Shown: piece after piece, positions 52,399 through 61,770 of the stretch
How the letters are laid out: the number at the start of each line of letters is the position of its first letter
How positions within the stretch are numbered: position 1 is the first letter of the stretch
Source of the DNA: Flavobacterium tructae
GTDB taxonomy: Bacteria > Bacteroidota > Bacteroidia > Flavobacteriales > Flavobacteriaceae
DNA length: 64,000 nt
Reading direction: 5' to 3'
Assembly: GCF_002217475.1 (NCBI RefSeq)
Contig: NZ_MUHH01000034.1
Coordinates: 1 to 64,000 of the forward strand
Program-made: the position numbers and the translations under genes
Notes under the pieces: model-generated
The model's input: the letters and a program-made list of their open reading frames with translations, nothing else
The model's database searches: none
What the model was told of the DNA's origin: nothing

Positions 52399-53124
52399 TT
52401 ATTTAACGGCAATTAAATAAGTTGCCATCTTCCAGATTTCGTTGTAATTTTTACCATTATGTTCTCCGGCTGCTTTTTCAGTATAAGCAAACTCTACCAT
52501 ATAATTTCCTGACCAAAGTGGTGTAAAAGAGATTTCTCCTTTGTCATTGCTCCATAATTCTTTTTCCCAGCCATTTGGAGCAATTACTTTTATTTTTTGT
52601 TTTTTAGCCGCTGCACCTTCATACAAAGCATTGATGTTTAGTACTGTTTTTTGTTTAGCCGCTGTCACTTCTTTAGCAAAGACACTAATGATGTTTGTAT
52701 TTGCGGCAGCATCATTTCCTTTTGCGGCATTGCCCACGGTAACCGTTGCGCTTGAGTTGTAATCTAATTTCATGGTACCGTATACATCTTTTACAGTATG
52801 ATGCATCACTACTGTATAAACGCCATCCTCATCTGGTGTAAAAAAGGCCTGATATTTATTTTCTAAGGCTGTAGCGGTAAGTTTTGTTTCTTTTTTTGAC
52901 GGGCTAATTACAACCAGTGAAAAATCTTTTAAATCCGAAAACCATTTTGCTGAAGCTGTAATATCATTGTCTGAAAATTCCCCGAAGAAAACTGAAATTT
53001 CCTGTGCTTTCCCTTTAGTACCAGTCGCTTTAGTTTCAATCCATAAAGCATGGGCAAATAATGCAGGGCTCGCAACTAACATTAAAAGTAAAAATGTTAA
53101 TGATTTTAAAGTTTTAGATTTCAT
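52399..53124 (-). CDS. DUF4198-family exported protein
   Basis: The product is 241 residues with a signal peptide (ending LFA) directly before AHALWIETKATG, the family's conserved start. The mature protein is all beta: VFFGEFSDNDITASAKWF, YQAFFTPDEDGVYTVVMHH and ISFTPLWSGNYMVEFAYTE form two Ig-like or transthyretin-like units. DUF4198 proteins are periplasmic and often encoded next to metal-uptake genes, where a role in metal binding or delivery is assumed. The iron-uptake setting here and a consensus promoter with a TTATTTAGA motif fit this. It has its own promoter and terminator. Confidence 0.85.
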   Translation of the reverse strand: MKSKTLKSLTFLLLMLVASPALFAHALWIETKATGTKGKAQEISVFFGEFSDNDITASAKWFSDLKDFSLVVISPSKKETKLTATALENKYQAFFTPDEDGVYTVVMHHTVKDVYGTMKLDYNSSATVTVGNAAKGNDAAANTNIISVFAKEVTAAKQKTVLNINALYEGAAAKKQKIKVIAPNGWEKELWSNDKGEISFTPLWSGNYMVEFAYTEKAAGEHNGKNYNEIWKMATYLIAVK

Positions 53125-53158
53125 AATATTTAATTAATGAGTTAATAATTTAGTATCA

Positions 53159-53188
53159 CAAATGTAAAATTTAATATTAGTCTGACAA
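53159..53188 (-). promoter_or_regulatory. Promoter of the DUF4198 gene
   Basis: On the minus strand TTG (53186-53188) and TACATTTG (53159-53166) lie 19 bp apart; the same -7 octamer occurs before the siderophore receptor at 52179. A TTTATTTAGAATAATT motif at 53191-53206 sits just upstream of the -33. Confidence 0.75.
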
Positions 53189-53226
53189 TATTTATTTAGA
53201 ATAATTATGAATAATAAATCGTAAAT

Positions 53227-54357
53227 CTAATTTTGAATTTTCTTCCGAATATCGTCAGCTCGTTTTGTGTCTCCATTTTTTATATATGCTTTTTCTAGTG
53301 CGAGAGGTATATTTTTACTTTTCGGATAATACTTTTCGGCATATTTAAAGAAAATAAGGGCCTGTTGCGGTTTATCAATGTCCAAACAATAATTGCCAAT
53401 CCAATCCAGATAACTTTCGGTTGGGAGGAAGGTAAAACCGGTTTGCTGAGATAATTTAGCATATTGTTTTTCGACCAGTGTTGGATCAATAACAGCTTGT
53501 TTTACCTGAACCAGATGTTCTTCAAAAAGGAAGCGTAAACCATCATATTCGGCCGGAATGGGAATGGTTCCGTGATCTTCATTGTCATAAAATTTAAAAC
53601 CCCAGCGAAGGTTTTTAGGCTTTTTATCTTTCAGCAATTTTTCAAATTTTCTGATGCCTCTTGCCATATCTGTTGTGGTATCCTGAGGAATGCTTTTTTT
53701 ATCGGCCATGGCTAAATAAATACTGCGCTGTTCAAAATTTTTTGTATTAAAAAGTGAATCCGCTTTTTTATTCATAAGTTCATTATCCCACCAAAGACTT
53801 GGGTCAATAATGATATAAGAATTAAATAATGAGGTATGATTCAACAGAATATTTACGGCTGTTAATCCTCCAAAAGAATGTCCGTTTAAAACATTATATC
53901 CCGAAGTTCTGTAATTGGAGTCGATGTAAGGACGTAGCTCTTTCTCTAAAAAAGCGATGAAGTTTTTATTGCCTCCGCTTTGTTGAAACATCTTCTTTTT
54001 TTTATCAAAAAACGCCTGACGATTTGCTTCGGTAGGGGTAAGATCTCTGGTTCGGTTGGTATTGGTTATTCCAACAACTATCATTTGAGGAATACTGGCA
54101 TAAGGTCCTCGCGCAAGTGATTGCTGAAGTCCGGTAAAGGAATGAAAATTACTCTCGGCATCTAGTAAATAAACAACAGGATATTTTGCAGGAGCATATT
54201 TAGTACTGTTGTAATCAGGGGGAAGATAAACCCAGAAGTTTCGTTCTTCATTTAATGCTTTAGAGAATAGATGATGTTTACTGCCAATAGAGATGCTGTC
54301 TTGCGAAAAGGAAGGCGTAAACCAAAAGAGGCATAGCAATAAAATTGTTTTTTTCAT
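53227..54357 (-). CDS. Fes/IroE-like alpha/beta-hydrolase (putative siderophore esterase)
   Basis: The product is 376 residues with a signal peptide (about 1-18, ending SFSQ). The putative-esterase (PF00756) domain has YPVVYLLDAESNFHSFTGLQ, the nucleophile motif NGHSFGGLTAVN, IIDPSLWWDNELM with an acidic residue, and DNEDHGTIPIP with the catalytic His. About 100 C-terminal residues form TPR-like helices (PQQALIFFKYAEKYYPKS). Such esterases hydrolyse ferric siderophores (bacillibactin, enterobactin and others) to release iron. It starts 2 bp after the PepSY gene in the receptor operon, which supports that role, but the real substrate is not known. Confidence 0.85.
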   Translation of the reverse strand: MKKTILLLCLFWFTPSFSQDSISIGSKHHLFSKALNEERNFWVYLPPDYNSTKYAPAKYPVVYLLDAESNFHSFTGLQQSLARGPYASIPQMIVVGITNTNRTRDLTPTEANRQAFFDKKKKMFQQSGGNKNFIAFLEKELRPYIDSNYRTSGYNVLNGHSFGGLTAVNILLNHTSLFNSYIIIDPSLWWDNELMNKKADSLFNTKNFEQRSIYLAMADKKSIPQDTTTDMARGIRKFEKLLKDKKPKNLRWGFKFYDNEDHGTIPIPAEYDGLRFLFEEHLVQVKQAVIDPTLVEKQYAKLSQQTGFTFLPTESYLDWIGNYCLDIDKPQQALIFFKYAEKYYPKSKNIPLALEKAYIKNGDTKRADDIRKKIQN

Positions 54358-54359
54358 TT

Positions 54360-55517
54360 TTAAACTGATTGTGTTTTTTTCTTTTTATTCTGACGTCCGT
54401 ACCAAATTAAAAAACCTGTCACGGGAAGAAACATGCATACAAGTCCCACAAGTAAAGTCAGTGTTTTTCCAATCCATCCGGCCCAAAAACCAATGTGGAG
54501 GTTCATAGTTGTGTCATCAATATCTAAACCGTTCATTACTTTTACGGGTATTTCAAATTCCTGGCCTGTATAGCGATTAAGCACAAAAGTTTTCCCGTTT
54601 TGAACGCCTTTCAAACCAATATCTTCGGCGGTAACTGCAAATAAACTGGTAATGCTGTCTTTTGCGGCAATCGATAATTTGACTTGTTCGATCGTTTTGT
54701 CTTTTGCAAATAATCGTTGTATTATGGGGTTTAATGCTGCAAATGTTTTAGTACTGTCATATTCAGGTTTTATGTCCCGAAATTTGGAGTAAGCGCGCGG
54801 CATACCTCCAAATGCTTTTTGCGTCGCAGAGTTTAAAGGTTTGTTGACAATAATTAAACCCGTAATGGTAATCAATAAGGCGGGCAATAGGTTGTAAAAC
54901 CCTGGAACATTGTGTAAATCGTAGTTAAGTCGCTTGAAACTGGCATTTTTCTTAATAGTAAAGCTTTGTAGTTTAGTAGATCGATTCCATTTTTTGGGCC
55001 ACCATAAAATAAGTCCCGTAATTAATTCGATTAGAAAAATCCAAACTGAAATTTCGACAACTAAATTTCCAATATCTCCAAAAGGAATATGACCGCTGTG
55101 AATGTGGGCAATGACATAAAAGAAATCATAAGCTTTTCCCGAAGTCAGAACTTTACCTGTGTAGGGATCGATCCATGAAAATTGCAAATCTCGGTCTTTG
55201 GTCGACGAAGCCATTTTAATGGTTCTTTCGGGATCTCTATAGGTAATAAAATAACTGGGTTTACGATCTGGCAGTTGCGTTTTGAAAGCCCTTATAATTT
55301 CTTCCGGAGTCAGTTTTTGTTCTTTTACTTCAGAAACATATAAGGAATCATAAGCCAGTCCATCAATAATATTATCGCAAAAGATAAATAATACTCCTGT
55401 AAGCGCTACAATAAATACAATAATTCCGGAAGTAAGTCCTAACCATAAGTGGAGCCAATGATTCAGTTTACTCCATTTGCTTTTTTGTTTGTTTTTTTTG
55501 ATTGTATTTCCAGACAT
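54360..55517 (-). CDS. PepSY-associated transmembrane protein
   Basis: In this 385-residue protein HLWLGLTSGIIVFIVALTGV (about 22-41) is the first membrane helix with a conserved His. A periplasmic PepSY-like domain follows (DRKPSYFITYRDPERTIKMA; FSWIDPYTGKVL), then three more helices, with HIHSGHIPFGDIGNLV and HIGFWAGWIGKTLTLLVGLV containing the histidine pairs typical of the family. Members sit next to iron/siderophore receptors and are thought to help reduce the ferric siderophore or move it through the inner membrane. It lies between the receptor and the esterase genes. Confidence 0.9.
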   Translation of the reverse strand: MSGNTIKKNKQKSKWSKLNHWLHLWLGLTSGIIVFIVALTGVLFIFCDNIIDGLAYDSLYVSEVKEQKLTPEEIIRAFKTQLPDRKPSYFITYRDPERTIKMASSTKDRDLQFSWIDPYTGKVLTSGKAYDFFYVIAHIHSGHIPFGDIGNLVVEISVWIFLIELITGLILWWPKKWNRSTKLQSFTIKKNASFKRLNYDLHNVPGFYNLLPALLITITGLIIVNKPLNSATQKAFGGMPRAYSKFRDIKPEYDSTKTFAALNPIIQRLFAKDKTIEQVKLSIAAKDSITSLFAVTAEDIGLKGVQNGKTFVLNRYTGQEFEIPVKVMNGLDIDDTTMNLHIGFWAGWIGKTLTLLVGLVCMFLPVTGFLIWYGRQNKKKKTQSV

Positions 55518-55533
55518 ACTGTAAAACGATAAA

Positions 55534-55570
55534 AACCAAGCTACAATCGATAAGATATGATAGCTTGGTT
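55534..55570 (-). terminator. Hairpin between receptor and PepSY genes
   Basis: AACCAAGCTA (55534-55543) pairs with TAGCTTGGTT (55561-55570), with a run of T on the minus strand. It is probably an attenuator that lowers expression of the downstream genes. Confidence 0.65.
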
Positions 55571-55588
55571 ATAACTAATTAAAAAGAA

Positions 55589-57961
55589 TTAAAATTTAAA
55601 AGTAAGATTAGCTACTAATTGTCTTGTTGGCATCATATTAGCCCAATAATCTGCTGACCAATATTCTTTGTTCGCAAGATTATTGACTTTTAGCCCTAAT
55701 CTAAATTTTTGTTTTTCATAGAAGACACTGGCATCTAATGTAGTGTATCCGTTTGCTGTAAAAGTATTGGCATCATTTAAATAGCTATCACTTTGAGTGT
55801 TTCCGCCAAAACCAAAACCAACTCCTTTGGCTTGTCCGTCTAAGATTTTATAACTAATCCAAAAATTAGCAACATTAGCAGGAGTAGAGTAAGGTTTTTT
55901 TCCTTCAAGACTTGGGTTTGCTTTGGTGTATTCACTTTGGTTATAGCCGTAACCTACAATAATGTGTAAACCTCTAAACGGATTTGCAATCAAATCGGCC
56001 TCAAAACCTTTACTGCTTTGCGTTGCATCCTGAACAGAAAATAAAGGATTGTTAGGATCTGTACGCAATTTGTTTTTTACTTTAATATCATAGTAGCTCA
56101 AAGTACCGTTTAGTTTTCCTCCCAGTAATTCAATTTTTACACCACCTTCTAACTGGTTTGCTTCTTCAGGTTTAAACTCTGTCAAACCATTTGGATTGTC
56201 TGCAGTTGGTGCTGGCGACACATTGCTGAATCCGTTCATATAATTTCCAAAAACCGAAACTTTGTCTTTAACAACCTGATACACTAAACCAAATTTTGGA
56301 GAAACAGCATTCTGATTGTACTGTGCAATTTTGTTTTCGTAATGATCAAAACGCGCGCTGGCCATAGCAATAAATCGATCGGTAATATTGATCACATCCG
56401 AAGCATAAAAACTTAATGTTCTAAAATCTCTGGTGTTAACTACAGTTGGCGCCGTCATATTGGCAATAAGCTGTTTGTATTTTTCCATATTGATAAAAGC
56501 AGCATTTCCGTTGATGGTAAGAGCAGGATTTGCAACAGCGGCATCATAATTATTAATGAGCCATCTGTTATCGTTTGTACTGATATAGGTGTAATCGATC
56601 CCTAAAAGTAATCGGTTTTTAAGGCTTCCAATATTGAAGTTCCCGATGAAGTTTTGTTGAATTTGTGAAGTTTTAAAAGTACTGTTGATGTTGTACAATC
56701 TTCGTTGTAAAGTAATACCAGAGTTCGCAGCCGTATTGATCAGCAAGAACAAATAATTGGCCTTGTTGTCGGTAAAAGCATTAGAAAAATTAGTTTGTGA
56801 AACCCATTGATCTGATAATTGATAGGTGGCTTTTGCAAAAATGTTGGTGTTTTTTGCTTCCGACTGTAAATCATCTGTCGCATACGATTTTTTGAAATCA
56901 AAATGTAAATCATTCAGACTTTTTACTGGCGGTGTACCGCTTCCTAAACCAATAGAAGTTGAATTACGGTTTCCCTGGTACAATTCTAAATCAAAGTCAA
57001 AGGTCAAACGGTCACTGGCTTTATAAGTAAAGGAAGGAGCCACGACAAAAGTGTGGCTTTTGCCATAATCCTGCCATGTTTTTTGGTTGTCTAAAGCGGC
57101 GTTAACCCTAAAAAGCATTGTTTTTTCCTCATTAAGAGGTGTATTAAAATCGATAGTTGTACGACTCAGAGCCCAGCTTCCGGTCGTATAACTTACTTCA
57201 CCTTTCATAACGTCAAAAGGCTTTTTAGTCACTCTGTTGATAAGACCGCCATAAGTGGTTAAGGACGAACCAAACAAGGTTGCCGATGGCCCTTTGATTA
57301 CTTCGATACTTTCCAGGTTTACAGGATCACTCATCGTTACCCAGTTTGTGTTCATTCCGTTACGGATTGATCCCGCTGCCGATGAACCGCTAAAACCACG
57401 CATTCTTAAACTTAATCCAACTCCTCCTGAACCCACGCTTTGTGTCACGTTGTTTAATCCCGGAGCCGAGTTTAAAGCACTTCTAAAATCAACCGCGATT
57501 TGTTCTACAAAAAGTTCTTTGGGAACGACGGTATACACTTGCGGGTTTTCAAGATTTGAGATCGGTAATCTCGCTACATATTCACTTTGTTTTTTAGCGA
57601 ATTTTTTGGCGGCAGAAACAACAACAACTTCCTGCAACTCTTTTAAAGAAGATTCCAATTGAAAAGAAACTGTTGAGGTTTCATTTGCTGTGACTGTAAT
57701 TTGCTGTTTTGACGGAATATGTCCCATCATATTAATTTCGATTTCATGTGTTCCCGCAGGTATCTGGTTTAAGATAAAAATACCATTTTCATCGGTGAGA
57801 GCTGATTTTTTTAATTTTGGTATGGCAATATTTACGGCGGAAGCAACGTGGTCATCCGAGGTAATTACAGTTCCTTTTACAGAACCGGTATTTTGTTGGG
57901 AAAATGCATCTGTAATGAAAAAACAAACGAGGAGAAGCATGTAAATGGGGTTGCTTAACAT
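55589..57961 (-). CDS. TonB-dependent receptor with carboxypeptidase-regulatory-like domain
   Basis: The product is 790 residues from ATG 57961 (MLSNPIYMLLLVCFFITDAF); an ATG at 57991 would add ten residues. After the signal peptide comes a carboxypeptidase-regulatory-like domain (GSVKGTVITSDDHVASAVNI), then a plug with NPQVYTVVPKELFVEQIAVD, MRGFSGSSAAGSIRNGMNTN and VIKGPSATLFGSSLTTYGGL. The barrel ends MPTRQLVANLTFKF. It shares the GPSxTLFGSS...YGG plug motif with the two receptors downstream, forming a subfamily. An AraC regulator is divergent, with a direct repeat at 58060-58098 between them. The PepSY and esterase genes follow in the operon. The ligand is probably a siderophore. Confidence 0.92.
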   Translation of the reverse strand: MLSNPIYMLLLVCFFITDAFSQQNTGSVKGTVITSDDHVASAVNIAIPKLKKSALTDENGIFILNQIPAGTHEIEINMMGHIPSKQQITVTANETSTVSFQLESSLKELQEVVVVSAAKKFAKKQSEYVARLPISNLENPQVYTVVPKELFVEQIAVDFRSALNSAPGLNNVTQSVGSGGVGLSLRMRGFSGSSAAGSIRNGMNTNWVTMSDPVNLESIEVIKGPSATLFGSSLTTYGGLINRVTKKPFDVMKGEVSYTTGSWALSRTTIDFNTPLNEEKTMLFRVNAALDNQKTWQDYGKSHTFVVAPSFTYKASDRLTFDFDLELYQGNRNSTSIGLGSGTPPVKSLNDLHFDFKKSYATDDLQSEAKNTNIFAKATYQLSDQWVSQTNFSNAFTDNKANYLFLLINTAANSGITLQRRLYNINSTFKTSQIQQNFIGNFNIGSLKNRLLLGIDYTYISTNDNRWLINNYDAAVANPALTINGNAAFINMEKYKQLIANMTAPTVVNTRDFRTLSFYASDVINITDRFIAMASARFDHYENKIAQYNQNAVSPKFGLVYQVVKDKVSVFGNYMNGFSNVSPAPTADNPNGLTEFKPEEANQLEGGVKIELLGGKLNGTLSYYDIKVKNKLRTDPNNPLFSVQDATQSSKGFEADLIANPFRGLHIIVGYGYNQSEYTKANPSLEGKKPYSTPANVANFWISYKILDGQAKGVGFGFGGNTQSDSYLNDANTFTANGYTTLDASVFYEKQKFRLGLKVNNLANKEYWSADYWANMMPTRQLVANLTFKF

Positions 57962-58032
57962 CTTTTTTACCCTTGGTATAATAAAAAGCATACTATATTT
58001 ATTTAGATTGGTTATAAATTGATAATTTTACG

Positions 58033-58040
58033 CAAAAGTA
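58033..58040 (-). promoter_or_regulatory. Candidate -7 element of the receptor operon
   Basis: On the minus strand TACTTTTG matches TAnnTTTG, 72 nt before ATG 57961. There is no TTG at the expected -33 (58058-58064); the tandem repeats at 58060-58098 begin there, as expected at an activator-dependent promoter. Confidence 0.5.
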
Positions 58041-58059
58041 ATATGTTAATAAAAACATA

Positions 58060-58098
58060 ATAAACGCAATAAGGATTAATATAAACGCAATAAGGATT
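58060..58098. promoter_or_regulatory. Two direct repeats spaced 21 bp, probable AraC operator
   Basis: ATAAACGCAATAAGGATT occurs exactly at 58060-58077 and 58081-58098, that is 21 bp from start to start (two helical turns). It lies between the divergent receptor and AraC genes. Tandem half-sites at 21 bp are the arrangement bound by AraC-type dimers. Confidence 0.7.
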
Positions 58099-58170
58099 TA
58101 AATGAAATTGTCTTGTAGTTAGTAAGTTATAGACTATAATTATGTATTTAAACTTGTTGCAGCAAATAGA

Positions 58171-59169
58171 ATGTTAGCGATGAAAACAGTGATGAGAAGT
58201 GATATTTTTAAGCGAGAACTGGTTGTTGTAAATGATCCTATTCGGTTTAATAAGGAAGATCTTGTCGAGAAGAAAATCAATTATAATTACAAAGGAATTA
58301 GAGGTGTCATTACCGATATAATGTTAGATGGGGTTCATTTGGTGGCAAGAGATCTAATAATAGAAAATGAATTTTACTCGATTGAAGTAGAGCACGATTT
58401 TTCGTTCATAAAGCTTCATATTGAAATGGAGGGTGATAATGAATACTGCCCCGAGAATACATCAGACAGAGGGATTTATATTCCGCAGGGACACTATAAT
58501 TTGTTTTATTTGCCCAAAATAAAAGGCATTTTAAATTATCGGACTAAAAGAAGAAAAACGCTCGAAATCACGTTTACGGCATCCTATTTAGAGCAGCTGT
58601 TTTATCCAAATTTAAAAACCACCATTCCGCTTTTGGCAGAAGCAATAGCTACTCATACCTCATATGCAATGTGGGATACAAGCAAAAGTATTTCGCCTAA
58701 ACTGAATGTTTTGATAGAAGATATCTTGCAATGTTCGTATTCCGGAGCCATTAAAAAAGCTTTTCTGGAATCAAAAGTAGTAGAGATTCTTTCGTATTTA
58801 TTTACCATTATAAATGAAGAAGAAAATACCAAAGTAAGCGTAGAACTTAGTGCATGTGATTATGTTAAAATCCTTGAAGTCGAAAATATTTTAAAAACAC
58901 AATTTAAAGAAAAACATACTTTAGCGAGTATTGCATCGCAGGTAGGGCTGAATAATTTTAAAATTAAAAAATATTTTAAGATGGTTTTTAATGCTACTGT
59001 TTTTAATTATTTGACGCAGGTGAGAATGGAATATGCGAAACAAATGATATTAGAAAAGGATCTCCCGATATCTGTTGTTTCTGAAGAATTAGGTTATAAA
59101 AACCCGCACCATTTTACAGTGGCTTTCAAAAAAACGTTTGGATATCTGCCCAGTAAACTAAAAAAATAA
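58171..59169 (+). CDS. AraC-family transcriptional regulator
   Basis: In this 332-residue protein the first 230 residues are an effector-binding, beta-rich domain (FYSIEVEHDFSFIKLHIEME; YNLFYLPKIKGILNYRTK). The last 100 are the AraC DNA-binding domain with two HTHs: TLASIASQVGLNNFKIKKYF and ISVVSEELGYKNPHHFTVAF, followed by the usual KKTFGYLPSKLKK end. A PchR-like regulator of siderophore uptake is the closest functional idea. It is divergent from the receptor operon, and the 21-bp repeats lie between them. Other Met codons at 58180 and 58189 could be starts. Confidence 0.92.
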   Translation: MLAMKTVMRSDIFKRELVVVNDPIRFNKEDLVEKKINYNYKGIRGVITDIMLDGVHLVARDLIIENEFYSIEVEHDFSFIKLHIEMEGDNEYCPENTSDRGIYIPQGHYNLFYLPKIKGILNYRTKRRKTLEITFTASYLEQLFYPNLKTTIPLLAEAIATHTSYAMWDTSKSISPKLNVLIEDILQCSYSGAIKKAFLESKVVEILSYLFTIINEEENTKVSVELSACDYVKILEVENILKTQFKEKHTLASIASQVGLNNFKIKKYFKMVFNATVFNYLTQVRMEYAKQMILEKDLPISVVSEELGYKNPHHFTVAFKKTFGYLPSKLKK

Positions 59170-59201
59170 AAGGGACTAATCTCTTAAATTAGCCCCTTTT
59201 T
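59168..59201. terminator. Bidirectional terminator between AraC and receptor genes
   Basis: AAAGGGACTAAT and ATTAGCCCCTTTT pair with one mismatch, in the 54-bp gap between two convergent genes. Confidence 0.7.
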
Positions 59202-59223
59202 TATCTTTATTGGATAGTTTATA

Positions 59224-61653
59224 TTAGAATTTGTACGTGAAACTGGCTACTACATTTCTGGGTTTTTGTGGATTTAGAGTAGACCACCCACCATTGAAAT
59301 AATCTTTATTAGCAATATTGTTAATGTTAAAAGCTACACGGAATTTATTTGAATTATAGAAAACCGAGCCATTGATTACAGTATAATCCGGCAATACAAA
59401 TTTTCCGGTTTTAGAACTGTCCAGAATGGCATTTTCACTGGCATAATTTCCTCCAAAACCAATACCGAAATTCTCTAATGTACCTTCTTCAAATTTATAA
59501 GTTGCCCATAGGTTTACTAAGCTTTTAGGACCTGACCAAAAGGGTCTTTTGCCTTGCTCCAGCCAAACATTTCCAACATCACCTTTCGTAATTTTACTGT
59601 CGTTGTAGCTGTATCCGGCAATTATGCTTAATCCTTTTATTGGTGCAGCATTCAGGTCAAATTCAAAACCTTTGCTTTGCGCTTCACCGCCCTGCGAGCT
59701 GTACAGTGGATTACTGGTCACTAAATTGGCTACATTAATATTATAGTAACTCACAGTAGCATTTAATTTATCTTCAAAAATAGTTGCTTTAACTCCAAAT
59801 TCCAATTGATTGGCATGTTCCGCTTCGAAAGTTTTGGAACCGATTAAATTGCCATCAGTATCATAACTTACAGCTGGAGCAATGTTTCTGAAGCCATTCA
59901 TGTAATTAGCAAATACGGCTAACTTATCTTCAACTGGCTGGTATAATAATCCGAATTTTGGCGATAAAGCCGTTTGTGTATAATCGTCATTTTTATTTTT
60001 GATGTCACCCTTCGTATCAAAATAATCAATTCTTAAACTAGCCATGGCCAACAATTTAGAAGTGATGTTAAGCACATCAGACGCATAGACGCTATAAGTT
60101 GCATCCTGCGGATTGAAGTTTCCGGCCGGTTCATTTGCCAGAAGTTTATCAACAGATGTTTGGGTCAGATAGTAAGGATTGGCAGCATTTAATTGTCTCA
60201 CTTCACCCTGTGCTGTGATGTTGTAAAGTTTACCATAACCGGATCCGCCATACATTACATTTCTTTCAAAATAATCGAAACCGGCAACAAGACGATTGCG
60301 CATTGATCCAATTTTAAAATCGCCAATGAAATTCTGTTGAATATCAGTTGTTACAGTTTGTGATTGTTCTTTGGTGATATTAAATCCAAAATCTTTATTT
60401 CCATCTTCATTGTCATAGATATAAGTGTAATAACCTCTTGATTTTGATGAACTTCTGGATAAAACCGTTTGCGAAGTCCATTGATCGGAAATTTTATAAG
60501 TCATCTGTCCCTGGAGACTGTATCTTGGATTTTTTATCGATAGATCGTTGCTGTAAAATGATAAATCGGTATTATAGTTTAATTCAGCCAAGTTAGCATA
60601 TTGCAAAGCGGAATCTCTGCCTAAAAATAGCATTGACGGCGTTGTTTTTTCTTCCAGCATTAATTCCGTATTGATCAAAAAGGAAAGCTTATCGTTTACT
60701 TTATAAGAAAGGGAAGGAGCTACAAAAAAGGAAGTACGAAATCCGGCATCCTGAAAACTGTTTTCGGTTTGATAAGCAGTATTAATTCTAAAAAGAACAT
60801 TATCGGCATCGTCTAGCGGTGTATTGATATCGGCAGTGACCCTGTTTAATCCAAAACTTCCGGCCAGATAAGATACTTCACCGCCAAAGCCACTATATGG
60901 TTTTTTGGTAACGGTATTAATTAATCCGCCATAGCTCACTAAACTGCTGCCAAATAAAGTTCCGGATGGACCTTTTATGACTTCGATGCGTTCAACGTTT
61001 GCCGGATCTAAACTTCCGTTTGTTAAACCCGGTAATCCGTTTACAATATTGGCCTGGACTTCAAATCCACGAAGGCTATAATACGAACCACCATCACCGC
61101 CACGACCTGTAGATTCCCATAATTTTTGAATTCCGGGTACATTTTTTAAGGCATCCTCATAATTTGTAATGGCTTGCTCCTTAATTAGTTCAGATGAAAC
61201 AATGTTGTAAACCTGTGGATTTTCGACATTTTTTAAAGGCATTTTTGAAACATAAGTACTTTGCTTAGGAAAAGCTTTTCCTCGATTATTGGTAATGATT
61301 ACCTCTTTTAACTGTTTGTTTGAAACCTTCAACTGTAAGTTAAGTGTTGTAGTTTCATTGATCGAAACAATTACTACCTGTTCCAGAGTTTCATAACCGG
61401 CTAAAGAAACTTGCAAAGTATAGGTGTTTGGTCTTACCCTGTTAAATTCAAAAGCGCCGTCTTCATTACTGGTGGTACCGTATTTTGAACTTTTCAGGAT
61501 AATGTTAACACCAACAGCCAGTTCTCCATCTGATGTTGTTATCGTTCCTTTAATTTTTCCGGTGTTTTGCTGAGCAAAAGCACTGAAAGAAAAGAGTAAA
61601 AAGAGATAGATTACGAATTGCGAATTTTTAATTCGTTTTTTAAAGTAGTTCAT
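59224..61653 (-). CDS. TonB-dependent receptor with regulatory-like domain (paralogue 2)
   Basis: The product is 809 residues with a signal peptide (ending AFAQ). The carboxypeptidase-regulatory-like domain is GKIKGTITTSDGELAVGVNI. The plug has NPQVYNIVSSELIKEQAITN, SLRGFEVQANIVNGLPGLTN and VIKGPSGTLFGSSLVSYGG. The barrel ends NPQKPRNVVASFTYKF. Its N-terminal domain is very similar to that of the next receptor (61771-64000), so the two probably arose by duplication. No obvious promoter is visible in the 117-bp gap upstream. The ligand is unknown; it probably differs from that of the adjacent receptors. Confidence 0.92.
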   Translation of the reverse strand: MNYFKKRIKNSQFVIYLFLLFSFSAFAQQNTGKIKGTITTSDGELAVGVNIILKSSKYGTTSNEDGAFEFNRVRPNTYTLQVSLAGYETLEQVVIVSINETTTLNLQLKVSNKQLKEVIITNNRGKAFPKQSTYVSKMPLKNVENPQVYNIVSSELIKEQAITNYEDALKNVPGIQKLWESTGRGGDGGSYYSLRGFEVQANIVNGLPGLTNGSLDPANVERIEVIKGPSGTLFGSSLVSYGGLINTVTKKPYSGFGGEVSYLAGSFGLNRVTADINTPLDDADNVLFRINTAYQTENSFQDAGFRTSFFVAPSLSYKVNDKLSFLINTELMLEEKTTPSMLFLGRDSALQYANLAELNYNTDLSFYSNDLSIKNPRYSLQGQMTYKISDQWTSQTVLSRSSSKSRGYYTYIYDNEDGNKDFGFNITKEQSQTVTTDIQQNFIGDFKIGSMRNRLVAGFDYFERNVMYGGSGYGKLYNITAQGEVRQLNAANPYYLTQTSVDKLLANEPAGNFNPQDATYSVYASDVLNITSKLLAMASLRIDYFDTKGDIKNKNDDYTQTALSPKFGLLYQPVEDKLAVFANYMNGFRNIAPAVSYDTDGNLIGSKTFEAEHANQLEFGVKATIFEDKLNATVSYYNINVANLVTSNPLYSSQGGEAQSKGFEFDLNAAPIKGLSIIAGYSYNDSKITKGDVGNVWLEQGKRPFWSGPKSLVNLWATYKFEEGTLENFGIGFGGNYASENAILDSSKTGKFVLPDYTVINGSVFYNSNKFRVAFNINNIANKDYFNGGWSTLNPQKPRNVVASFTYKF

Positions 61654-61728
61654 GATTTTTTTGATTGGTTAATGTTATCAGTGAATAATTGTAGGAAAAT
61701 AATAAGCGACTAATTTTCTTTTAAATGC

Positions 61729-61757
61729 AAACACCTCTAAAGCAGAGGTGTTTTTTT
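61729..61757. terminator. Hairpin between two receptor genes
   Basis: AACACCTCT (61730-61738) and AGAGGTGTT (61744-61752) pair perfectly. The T run lies on the plus-strand side, so the U tract on the minus strand is weak; it may attenuate and not stop the upstream receptor transcript. Confidence 0.6.
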
Positions 61758-61770
61758 ATTGCAGATGCTG

